Under the pieces are notes generated by a model. It had not been told where the DNA came from. It did not search any database and saw only the letters and a program-made list of their open reading frames with translations. From Bacteroidota bacterium (GTDB taxonomy: Bacteria; Bacteroidota; Bacteroidia; UBA4408), in the NCBI GenBank assembly GCA_963169745.1, contig CAUJCU010000002.1:62001-126000 (forward strand): a stretch of 64,000 bases of DNA, in the 5' to 3' direction. This document shows positions 57,084 to 64,000 of the stretch, piece by piece (within the stretch, counting starts at the first letter, position 1; each line of letters opens with the position of its first letter). The translations under genes and the position numbers were made by a program.

Positions 57084-57872
57084 ATGTGGCCTAGTTTTAT
57101 TAGTTTCAGATGGCTAGATTTAGTTGATGTTTTATTGGTGTCTATCCTATTGTTTCAGATTTACAAATTGGTAAAGGGTACTGTTGCAATAAGTATTTTT
57201 ACCGGAATGTTGATTATTTACATTTTGTGGTTGTTGGTAAAAGCCTTGCAAATGCAGTTATTGGGAGCCATTCTTGGTCAGTTTATTGGGTTAGGTGTAA
57301 TTGCCTTAATTATTGTTTTTCAACAAGAGTTGCGGAAATTTTTATTACTAGTGGGTACAAAGGGGTTTTTCCCTCGTGTTCTTTCATCTGAAGGATTATT
57401 TAAATTATCTGGAGTGGGCAAACAAAGTGATTTGGATATTAATGCTTTGATTCGTTCTTGTCGCTCCATGTCGTTAAACAATACGGGAGCTATTATTGTG
57501 CTAACTCGTGAAAACGATTTAGGTTTTTATCACAATACCGGAGACAAAATAAATGCTACTGTTTCGCAGCGGCTCATAGAAAGTATTTTTTATAAAAACA
57601 GTCCACTGCATGATGGAGCTATCATTATTGAAAATAATGAAATCGTTGCAGCACGTTGTGTGCTTCCAATTTCTGAAAGCAACAATTTTCCTGCTAATTT
57701 AGGTATGCGGCACCGTGCCGCATTAGGTATAACTGAAAATACTGATGCTATAGCTATTGTTGTATCAGAACAAACCGGAGAAATTGCAATAGCCTGGGAA
57801 AATAACCTGCAATTGCATCTCACTCATGAAACCTTACACCAAAAGCTGAAAGAAATATTAAAGTCATCATAA
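57084..57872 (+). CDS. cdaA: Diadenylate cyclase CdaA
   Basis: 262 residues. Three membrane helices (about 13-28, 33-52, 57-80) precede a DAC domain (about 95-255) with the two signature motifs LHDGAIII (about 177) and GMRHRAALGITE (about 210). It makes the second messenger cyclic di-AMP from ATP at the inner membrane. The tail end overlaps the recF end by 6 bp. Confidence 0.95.
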   Translation: MWPSFISFRWLDLVDVLLVSILLFQIYKLVKGTVAISIFTGMLIIYILWLLVKALQMQLLGAILGQFIGLGVIALIIVFQQELRKFLLLVGTKGFFPRVLSSEGLFKLSGVGKQSDLDINALIRSCRSMSLNNTGAIIVLTRENDLGFYHNTGDKINATVSQRLIESIFYKNSPLHDGAIIIENNEIVAARCVLPISESNNFPANLGMRHRAALGITENTDAIAIVVSEQTGEIAIAWENNLQLHLTHETLHQKLKEILKSS

Positions 57873-58979
57873 ACCTGTTGAAGTTTCAACTAACCCATTT
57901 CTAATATTAAAGAAAGAAACTTCCCTTTGGGTGGCTTTAATAGCCGTATTCATACGATTGGGGTGAGTATCTGTAATAAATATTTGACCGAATTCATCGG
58001 TGCTGATGTGCTGCATTAAAGCATGAAGCCTTGTTTCGTCCAGCTTATCGTAAACATCATCTAAAAGTAATATTGGTTTTGATTTTTTTAATTGAGATAT
58101 AAGTTGATACTGAGCCAGTTTTAAGGCTAACAAAAAAGTTTTCTGTTGTCCTTGTGAGGCAAACTTTTTAACCGGAACCTTATTAATTTCAAAAATTAAA
58201 TCGTCTTTATGAATCCCGGTATTCGTATAAAGTGCAGCTCTGTCACGGTCTAAGGAATGGGTTAGCAAACGTTCAAAGGTGTTTTCAAGCAAATCACTCT
58301 TGTAATTCAAACTTACCTTTTCGTTATTTTGAGTAAGTTGCAAATAGGTTTGGTTAAAGACTTCATTAAATTTTCTAAAAAACTCTTGGCGTTCCTTAAA
58401 AATTAAATTGCCCAAATTAATTATCTGCTCATCATATATTTCCAAGGCTGAAATATCAAAATAGTGTTTTTCATAAAATGACTTTAGTAAGGCATTTCGT
58501 TGCATCAGAGTACGATTGTATTTCAATAAATTTTCAAGATAATTCTTGTTGTACTGCGAAATAACTCCATCCATAAATTTTCTTCGTACATCGCTGCCTC
58601 CATGAATAAGTTCGGTATCTTCGGGAGCAATCATAACTAAAGGAAATAAGCCAATATGATCACTCAATCGTTGATACTCCTTTTTATTAACTTTAAATTG
58701 TTTCTTCTCACTTCGCTTTAACCCACAAAACACTTCCCATCTGTTATTGTCGGCTGAATAGAAGCCTTGAATAACAAAAAAGGGAGCTTCGGTATTTATA
58801 TTTTGGCTATCTATTGCATTGTAATAGCTTTTGCAAAAAGACAAATAATAAATAGCATCCAAAATATTTGTTTTTCCCATTCCATTATTACCCGTGAAAC
58901 AATTAAACTTTTGTGAGAATAGCGCTTCTGCTTGCGTGTAATTTTTGAATCCGGTAACTGAAATTTTTTCTAAATACAT
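57867..58979 (-). CDS. recF: DNA replication and repair protein RecF
   Basis: 370 residues from the ATG at 58979 (MYLEKISVTGFKNYTQ); a TTG at 58985 adds two residues and is less likely. Walker A GNNGMGKTNILDAI (about 33), ABC signature region KFASQGQQKTFLLALKLAQ (about 275) and Walker B KPILLLDDVYDKLD (about 300). It loads RecA at gaps and acts with RecO/RecR. The gene stands apart from dnaA and gyrB. Confidence 0.96.
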   Translation of the reverse strand: MYLEKISVTGFKNYTQAEALFSQKFNCFTGNNGMGKTNILDAIYYLSFCKSYYNAIDSQNINTEAPFFVIQGFYSADNNRWEVFCGLKRSEKKQFKVNKKEYQRLSDHIGLFPLVMIAPEDTELIHGGSDVRRKFMDGVISQYNKNYLENLLKYNRTLMQRNALLKSFYEKHYFDISALEIYDEQIINLGNLIFKERQEFFRKFNEVFNQTYLQLTQNNEKVSLNYKSDLLENTFERLLTHSLDRDRAALYTNTGIHKDDLIFEINKVPVKKFASQGQQKTFLLALKLAQYQLISQLKKSKPILLLDDVYDKLDETRLHALMQHISTDEFGQIFITDTHPNRMNTAIKATQREVSFFNIRNGLVETSTGL

Positions 58980-59030
58980 ATTCAAGCAGGGCCTGCGGTA
59001 AGTTCTATGAAGTTATTCGGCAAGTTTTAG

Positions 59031-59038
59031 CAAAGATA
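59031..59038 (-). promoter_or_regulatory. recF promoter
   Basis: TATCTTTG on the minus strand, with TTTG (59055-59058) 16 bp upstream. The ATG is 51 nt downstream. Confidence 0.6.
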
Positions 59039-59169
59039 CAAACTTATCATTTATCAAAAAACTTATACGATACAGCTACTCCTATTACTCAATGCAAGAA
59101 AAATAAGGTCAATTAAAAGAAGCCTACATCCGACCTCAACTTTAATATCAAAAAGTCTAATTTATAAGT

Positions 59170-60441
59170 TTAATGAAATTTATATTGGAGTCGTAAAGTG
59201 AAAACATCATCATCTTGATCCCGTTCATAGCCTATTAGGTTCATGGATGTTTCGTTTCTAACTAGCTCGTGGTAAGCAAGCAATTTTAAAGAATCGCTTA
59301 TTTTCCATTGAACTCCAAAACCCAATGCAGTATAAGCAATATCACCAATATGTGTATAATTATTTCCAATATCATTCCCTTTTACTTTAATGTTGGGGTT
59401 ATACCAATCGTACTTTACAATAAAACTAAATGGTATTTGCTCAATATCATGAACTAACATAACATAACCCCCATTAAAATTTCTAATATATAAATCATTA
59501 ATTGAGAGTACAGAGGAATTGGGGCTATTACTATTAGACTTGCTTCCAGGCTGTGTCCCAAACAAATACTCAGATGTAATTTTTGTGAAGCCCCATTGAG
59601 TTAAAAAATAGATTCGTGCATCCAATCCTATGTACTCTCTTTGGGCATACTTCCCTAAGTTGGTTTTATTTGAATCCAATATAAATTCGTTATTGTAGCT
59701 TTGGTAAATATTTTTTGAACCTTTATAAACACTCCCATTATAATATGAAACACCGGTAACAAATTGTATTTGTTTTCTTTTTAAATAGGCAAACTCCAAA
59801 TGACTTATAAAATCTTGACGGTTGTCCGTTTCCAATTTAATGCCGTTACCTGCAAAAAGACCAGCATCAATTTTAAACATGCTCCATAGTGATGTTTTGG
59901 GTGCTTGAATGGTAAGTTTTGCCCCTATGTCTCTTTCGCCTGGAAATAATGTTTGAAAAACCCGGGAACGTTCAGGAGATTCTCTATATGCTGATGAATA
60001 TGATATTTCGTGCCCAAATGGTCTGTTAAAAGCACCGAAAGTTGCAGAAATTGTACTAATCCAAGGAGCAGTAATTTTAATATATGCATCTTTTAATGCT
60101 ATTCCTTTTTCTGTTATATCTAATTGAAACACACCTGAACCAATACCTTTAGTATAGTTAAATTTTAAGCGACCTCTTCTAATACCTATTCGATTGTAAG
60201 CTTTTGATTGCGTAGCATTGGGGGCACCCACGTGTAAATATGCATTTTCTTCTCCAAACTGTAACTGGGTTTGAGTATAACCACTAATGTTCAAGTTTTT
60301 TAGTTTTTCAATTTTGTTTTCGAGTTCAAGTACTCTTTGAACTAACTGCGTGTCAGTTTGAGCATGCGTAAAAGAATCCGATTGTGCAAAAAGAGGTATT
60401 TGGCTTAATATAGCGAAAGTAATAAGTATGTTTTTTTTCAT
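59170..60441 (-). CDS. Porin (OprP/OprO-like)
   Basis: 423 residues from the ATG at 60441 (MKKNILITFAILSQIPLFAQ, signal peptide); an upstream frame to 60468 runs into the promoter. A short coiled segment (RVLELENKIEKLKN) is followed by a barrel of phosphate-selective porin type (NISGYTQTQLQFGEENAY, RIGIRRGRLKFNYTKGIGSG, AFNRPFGHEISYSSAYRESPE, ending in DDVFTLRLQYKFH with terminal aromatic His/Phe). Solute is unknown. Confidence 0.87.
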   Translation of the reverse strand: MKKNILITFAILSQIPLFAQSDSFTHAQTDTQLVQRVLELENKIEKLKNLNISGYTQTQLQFGEENAYLHVGAPNATQSKAYNRIGIRRGRLKFNYTKGIGSGVFQLDITEKGIALKDAYIKITAPWISTISATFGAFNRPFGHEISYSSAYRESPERSRVFQTLFPGERDIGAKLTIQAPKTSLWSMFKIDAGLFAGNGIKLETDNRQDFISHLEFAYLKRKQIQFVTGVSYYNGSVYKGSKNIYQSYNNEFILDSNKTNLGKYAQREYIGLDARIYFLTQWGFTKITSEYLFGTQPGSKSNSNSPNSSVLSINDLYIRNFNGGYVMLVHDIEQIPFSFIVKYDWYNPNIKVKGNDIGNNYTHIGDIAYTALGFGVQWKISDSLKLLAYHELVRNETSMNLIGYERDQDDDVFTLRLQYKFH

Positions 60442-60465
60442 ACTACAGCTTAAAATGTAATTTAA

Positions 60466-60473
60466 CAAAAATA
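60466..60473 (-). promoter_or_regulatory. Porin promoter -7 element
   Basis: TATTTTTG on the minus strand, 24 nt before the ATG at 60441; overlaps the alternative start region at 60468. Confidence 0.55.
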
Positions 60474-60679
60474 TCTTTATTTTAGAAAAGTAATGTTACG
60501 AATAGGTTAATAATTAAAATATAGCCATTTATAGTTACATATATTTAAACTTTTACTCATTATAGTTCACAATTATATTTTTCAAAGCATAAAAGATTTT
60601 AACTATTGTAAAGTTAAAAAGAAGAAGCTTGCTTCGCATTTATTAAGTATTAGGCCTTTAGGTTAAGATATATATTTAA
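60474..60679. other. AT-rich intergenic stretch
   Basis: Apart from the porin promoter and the 7-mer repeat that follows, this part of the 378-bp porin-pirin gap shows no open frame of note, no RNA gene and no hairpin that I can identify. Confidence 0.5.
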
Positions 60680-60728
60680 ATGTGAAATGTGAAATGTTAA
60701 ATGTGATATGTTAAATGTGATATGTGAA
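60680..60728 (+). repeat. Seven tandem copies of a 7-bp unit, ATGT(G/T)A(A/T)
   Basis: Reading from 60680: ATGTGAA, ATGTGAA, ATGTTAA, ATGTGAT, ATGTTAA, ATGTGAT, ATGTGAA, exactly contiguous over 49 bp. The middle copies also form a 14-bp higher-order unit (ATGTTAAATGTGAT twice). It lies 65 bp before the -7 element of the first pirin gene. Copy number may vary between strains. Confidence 0.9.
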
Positions 60729-60793
60729 AGGTAAAAAGGTGTTTTAGAAAAAACATCTTATCTTACATCAACGGAAAGAGGGAATATAAGAGC

Positions 60794-60801
60794 TACCTTT
60801 G
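60794..60801 (+). promoter_or_regulatory. First pirin promoter -7 element
   Basis: TACCTTTG, 18 nt before the ATG at 60820. No TTG box at normal spacing. Confidence 0.55.
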
Positions 60802-60819
60802 TGTTAAAAGAAAACAATC

Positions 60820-61698
60820 ATGAATATAAAAAACGTAGAGTTGGTAGCAAGCCCTAGAGAACCTCATTTTGTTGGAGATGGTTTTAGAGTACATAATTTT
60901 ATTCCGTATGGATACAGAATGGATATGTCAAGAATGGATCCATTTATTATGTTAGACTATAATTCAAAATTCCATTTCTCTCCTTCTGAGCAACCAAGAG
61001 GTGTTGGTGTACATCCACATAAAGGGTTTGAAACCGTAACTATTGCCTATAAAGGTAAAGTAGAACATCATGACAGTAGCGGTGCAGGTGGTGTAATTGG
61101 CGAAGGCGATGTTCAATGGATGACAGCTGCCAATGGTGTTTTGCACAAAGAATTTCACGAAAAAGAATGGAGCAAAAAAGGAGGTGATTTCCAAATGGTG
61201 CAACTTTGGGTAAACCTCCCTGCAAAAGACAAAAAAAGCAATCCCAAATACCAGAGTATTCAATCAGCCAGCATTTCTCGTTATATGTTTGAAGACCTTA
61301 AAGGAACTATTGAGGTTATAGCGGGAGATTACAAAGGAGTTAAAGGTTCTGCTTCTACATTTACCCCTATCCATTTGTTTAATGGGAAATTAAATAAAGG
61401 TTCAAAAGCACAATTTGAATTTCCGGCACATTATAATACAGCTTTGTTGGTTATAGAAGGGAGTATAAATGTAAATGAAAAAGAAGAAGTTCCTTTAGAC
61501 CACATGGCATTAATGGCAAATGATGGAGAAGTTTTTGAAATACATGCAAATGAAGATGCTGTTGTGTTAATATTAAGTGGTGCACCAATTAATGAACCTA
61601 TTGCAGCACATGGCCCTTTTGTAATGAATACTAAAGAAGAACTAGTAGAAGCTTTTAACGACTATAATAAAGGAAAATTTGGTTATTTAGAGGATTAA
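60820..61698 (+). CDS. Pirin family protein
   Basis: 292 residues, two cupin-type halves. The metal site of the N-terminal cupin is seen in GVHPHKGFETVTIAYKG (His about 66 and 68) and NGVLHKEFHE (about 110), the typical pirin order. The C-terminal half (about 160-290) has FNGKLNKGSKAQFEFP and VVLILSGAPINEPIAAHGPFVMN. Some pirins act as quercetinases, others as transcription cofactors; the substrate here is unknown. It starts a pirin-DoxX-lipoprotein-pirin cluster. Confidence 0.93.
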   Translation: MNIKNVELVASPREPHFVGDGFRVHNFIPYGYRMDMSRMDPFIMLDYNSKFHFSPSEQPRGVGVHPHKGFETVTIAYKGKVEHHDSSGAGGVIGEGDVQWMTAANGVLHKEFHEKEWSKKGGDFQMVQLWVNLPAKDKKSNPKYQSIQSASISRYMFEDLKGTIEVIAGDYKGVKGSASTFTPIHLFNGKLNKGSKAQFEFPAHYNTALLVIEGSINVNEKEEVPLDHMALMANDGEVFEIHANEDAVVLILSGAPINEPIAAHGPFVMNTKEELVEAFNDYNKGKFGYLED

Positions 61699-61730
61699 TT
61701 GAGATGTATTAACACCTTATATTATTTTTG
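61699..61730 (+). promoter_or_regulatory. Possible DoxX promoter with a long leader
   Basis: TTG (61699-61701), 21 bp, TATTTTTG (61723-61730). The next gene starts at 61905, so the leader would be about 165 nt. It contains only a 7-codon ATG frame and no clear hairpin. The TTG overlaps the end of the pirin gene region. Confidence 0.4.
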
Positions 61731-61904
61731 AAATTTAAAAGCAAACGATAAAATTGATATGAAAGAAATAGACAATTTTTGAGTAAAATTGAAACCTGAA
61801 ATAGGAGCCCCATTGGAGTGATCAAAACATGAAATGAGGATTGTTCTACTTCTTTCTCACAAATCACTTTTATAAAAATATAATGCATTATTAATTAAAA
61901 AGAT

Positions 61905-62330
61905 ATGAAGCAAATAAAAAGTTTATTATTTAAAGACTGTAAAATCACTACCGATATTGGGTTATTGATTTTTAGAATGACCTTAGGACTTGTTTTACTA
62001 TATGGACATGGCGCCCGAAAACTATCGGTAATTTTCAGTGGTCAAGAAATTCAGTTTATGGATCCAATAGGTATTGGAGCAAATTTATCATTTTACATGG
62101 CTGCTTTTGCAGAAGGAATTTGTGCTATTTTACTTGTTTTAGGATTGTTTTCACGAATTTCTTCTTTGGTTCTTACAGTAAACTTCATTGTAATATTCTT
62201 TTTTCATCTTAAGGATGGGTTTGATGCATTGGAGCTTATTTTTTTGTACCTGCTGCCATTTCTTGCATTAACTTTTAGTGGTGCCGGTAAATATGCTTTA
62301 GACCAGTTTTTATTTAACAGTAAGAAATAG
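61905..62330 (+). CDS. DoxX family membrane protein
   Basis: 141 residues with four membrane helices. It starts MKQIKSLLFKDCKIT and shows the family pattern LLIFRMTLGLVLLYGHGARKL (about 20-40), FMAAFAEGICAILLVLGLFSR (about 62-85) and ALTFSGAGKYALDQ near the end. DoxX proteins occur in oxidative-stress and quinone-linked operons. It lies between two pirin genes. Confidence 0.88.
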   Translation: MKQIKSLLFKDCKITTDIGLLIFRMTLGLVLLYGHGARKLSVIFSGQEIQFMDPIGIGANLSFYMAAFAEGICAILLVLGLFSRISSLVLTVNFIVIFFFHLKDGFDALELIFLYLLPFLALTFSGAGKYALDQFLFNSKK

Positions 62331-62471
62331 TGCTTTAATATACTCCTGAAAGCTTTTTATAATTGTGAAATTACCATCTAAATTAAAGATCAATACAATG
62401 CCATGTTTAATGATTGAAAAAACCTGCCCCAATTAATTAAAAAAATAACTAGTAATAAACACATACTACAC

Positions 62472-62882
62472 GTGAAAAAAAACATCATTAAAATTACCTC
62501 ATTAGCATTTACTGTAATGCTATTTGCTTCTTGCACCCCGCGTATTATTGGATCTTGGGATATACAAAAATTTGAAACTTTGAAAGCTGGTGAGCAAAGT
62601 ATTTCATTGAATAATATTGGGACAATTGAATTTCATAAAAATGGAACGGGAACCAAGAATATTAATTATTCAATACTGGGTATTTCACATAGTGATCCAA
62701 ATTCATTTACATGGAAATGGTCAGAGAATAAATTTGTAACCTTAGAAGGTGAAGGCTCAGACATTACAAAAACCTGGATTATTATAGCCAACAAGAAAAA
62801 ATTTCAAAAATGGAAATCTACTGATGGTGCTAACCAAGTTCAAACATTAGAATTGAAGAAGCAACAGGTTAAAGTAAAATAA
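62472..62882 (+). CDS. Lipocalin-like lipoprotein
   Basis: 136 residues. The start is GTG (62472-62474), giving MKKNIIKITSLAFTVMLFASC with a lipobox (Cys about 21). The mature part begins TPRIIGSWDIQKFETLKAG and is beta-rich (IGTIEFHKNGTGTKNINYS, NKFVTLEGEGSDITKTWII), the usual pattern of lipocalin-like lipoproteins in Bacteroidota. Resembles the small lipoprotein at 56565 in layout. Third gene of the pirin cluster. Confidence 0.8.
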   Translation: MKKNIIKITSLAFTVMLFASCTPRIIGSWDIQKFETLKAGEQSISLNNIGTIEFHKNGTGTKNINYSILGISHSDPNSFTWKWSENKFVTLEGEGSDITKTWIIIANKKKFQKWKSTDGANQVQTLELKKQQVKVK

Positions 62883-63107
62883 AGAGTGTAAATACGATAC
62901 GAATTTCAAAAAATTAATGCTCATTTGTATATCCTAATTTAAGACATATTTCTTTTGTAATGGCAGATGACTTTGTTTTTTAATGATTTGTTTTAGTGGA
63001 TTGTATTGAGATATTTTTTATAAAAGAAGTTTAATTAATTAGTGTGAGAATAAAACATAAGTGAGCTAATTATAGTAACCCATTTTGATACATATTAAAA
63101 TAAACAA

Positions 63108-64000
63108 ATGCCCCAATTTGTTATTGATGCCCGGACAGCTGCTCTAAATACGGGTTTATTTGTAAAACGAATTTTGCCATTTCGAAGAAAGCGAATGGTA
63201 GGTCCATTTATTTTTCTAGACCATGCTGGTCCTCTAGAAGTACCCGTATCCAATTTATCAGATTTGGATGTGTTGCCGCACCCACATATTGGTTTGTCAA
63301 CCATTACTTATTTATTGAATGGGCAAGTAACTCATAGAGATAGCTTAGGTGTTGAGCAAATTATTCGTCCGGGCGAAGTAAACTGGATGACAGCCGGCAG
63401 CGGCATATCCCATTCTGAGCGATTTGAAAACCCTGATTTACTGGCAAAGGCTCAATTGGAGATGCTGCAAACATGGGTGGCTTTGCCCGAAAAATATGAA
63501 GAAGTTGATCCGACATTTACAAATTTGTCCCCAGAGGAGCTGCCGGTTATTACTGATAAGGGAATTTGGATGCGATTGATAGCCGGTAATGCTTATGGAC
63601 TTAAAAACAATGTAAAAACACACTCACCTCTATTTTATATCCATAATGAGTTGGAGCAAAATGCCCTAACAACACTTCCTACCGGTTATACTGAAAGGGC
63701 AGTTTATATTATAAATGGGAGTATTGAAATAAATCATCAAACATATAAAGCCGGGCAAATGCTGATTTTTAACACTACTGAAGAGCCTGTAATATTGGCC
63801 AAAGAAAAGACAACCCTAATTCTATTAGGCGGAGAACCTTTAGGTGAGAGATACATCTGGTGGAATTTTGTTTCGTCTAGAAAAGAACGGATTGAGCAGG
63901 CAAAAAACGATTGGATAACAGGTAAAATCATACTGCCTCCCAACGATAACTTAGAGTTTGTACCTTTGCCCAATGATAAATCAAGATCTTCTGAACCTCC
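63108..64000 (+). CDS. Second pirin family protein, partial
   Basis: A frame open to the right edge, 297 codons seen; pirins are about this length, so only a few residues are missing. It starts MPQFVIDARTAALNTG. The metal-site motif is LPHPHIGLSTITYLLNGQVTH (His about 61 and 63), with EVNWMTAGSGISHSERF (about 90-105). Within the C-terminal half: AVYIINGSIEIN, LILLGGEPLGERYIWWNFVSS. It differs clearly from the first pirin (different Arg-rich N-terminus, LPFRRKRMVGPFIFLDH), so it is not a recent duplicate. Likely to be the Pseudomonas-type YhhW/quercetinase branch or an uncharacterised one. Confidence 0.92.
   Translation, partial: MPQFVIDARTAALNTGLFVKRILPFRRKRMVGPFIFLDHAGPLEVPVSNLSDLDVLPHPHIGLSTITYLLNGQVTHRDSLGVEQIIRPGEVNWMTAGSGISHSERFENPDLLAKAQLEMLQTWVALPEKYEEVDPTFTNLSPEELPVITDKGIWMRLIAGNAYGLKNNVKTHSPLFYIHNELEQNALTTLPTGYTERAVYIINGSIEINHQTYKAGQMLIFNTTEEPVILAKEKTTLILLGGEPLGERYIWWNFVSSRKERIEQAKNDWITGKIILPPNDNLEFVPLPNDKSRSSEP

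Noticed and set aside
60680-60728. 7-mer repeat as a CRISPR or plasmid iteron
   Set aside because: Units are contiguous without spacers, and no replication gene is nearby.
62883-63107. Small genes in the gap before the second pirin
   Set aside because: Only frames of up to a few codons occur (for example a 7-codon ATG frame near 62960); no promoter element or hairpin is convincing.

Overview
The window is chromosomal DNA of a Bacteroidota bacterium. The evidence is low GC, a complete porP/sprF-gldK-gldL-gldM-gldN cluster (type IX secretion and gliding motor), a cargo protein with a T9SS-type C-terminal sorting domain, many secreted proteins and lipoproteins, and about twenty copies of the Bacteroidota promoter element TAnnTTTG just upstream of genes. 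The genus cannot be fixed from the sequence alone. I see no tRNA, rRNA, insertion sequence, prophage or CRISPR array. Most of the window is ordinary core genome.

Layout. 1-3565 (minus): a small secreted protein and, 1 nt after it, a very large repeat-rich surface protein that runs off the left edge. 3686-7606 (plus): an S-box (SAM-I) riboswitch with a visible antiterminator/terminator pair controlling cobalamin-dependent methionine synthase metH. 7684-9087 (minus): a Moco-sulfurase-like aminotransferase. 9279-12565 (minus): the classic thrS-infC-rpmI-rplT translation operon, with a non-AUG start for infC. 12734-17679: a small STAS-like protein, a SPOR protein coupled to purN, a family 2 glycosyltransferase, cinA, and an SPFH membrane protein paired with a 57-residue ribbon-helix-helix protein. 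17700-23608 (minus): the T9SS/gliding cluster. 23769-27349 (minus): topA followed by a ureohydrolase-fold protein that has lost most of its metal ligands.

27478-41327: an OmpA-family protein, a DUF1456 protein, a UbiA-type prenyltransferase of the MqnP kind, two periplasmic peptidyl-prolyl isomerases, an ADP-forming acyl-CoA synthetase, a MORN-mnmA-lipoprotein operon, a T9SS cargo protein, upp, a membrane protein and a TerB/DnaJ protein. 41417-47420: a 55-residue membrane peptide with its own consensus promoter, purD, pyruvate dehydrogenase E1 alpha and E2 (no E1 beta here), a CBS protein and an Omp85-like outer-membrane protein. 47432-53051 (minus): an RsmI-like methylase, dapD, an outer-membrane protein, fumC and a TPR histidine kinase. 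53182-60441: an acyltransferase, a 59-residue PID-CTERM-like peptide, fused ftcD, a lipoprotein, the c-di-AMP cyclase cdaA, recF and a porin. 60680-64000: a 7-mer tandem repeat and a pirin - DoxX - lipoprotein - pirin cluster, the second pirin running off the right edge.

The points most worth following are the degenerate ureohydrolase between topA and the gliding genes, the SPFH/ribbon-helix-helix pair, the two short peptides with near-perfect promoters (41417 and 54439), the metH switch architecture and the 7-bp tandem repeat before the first pirin. I did not find a clearly new multi-gene system.
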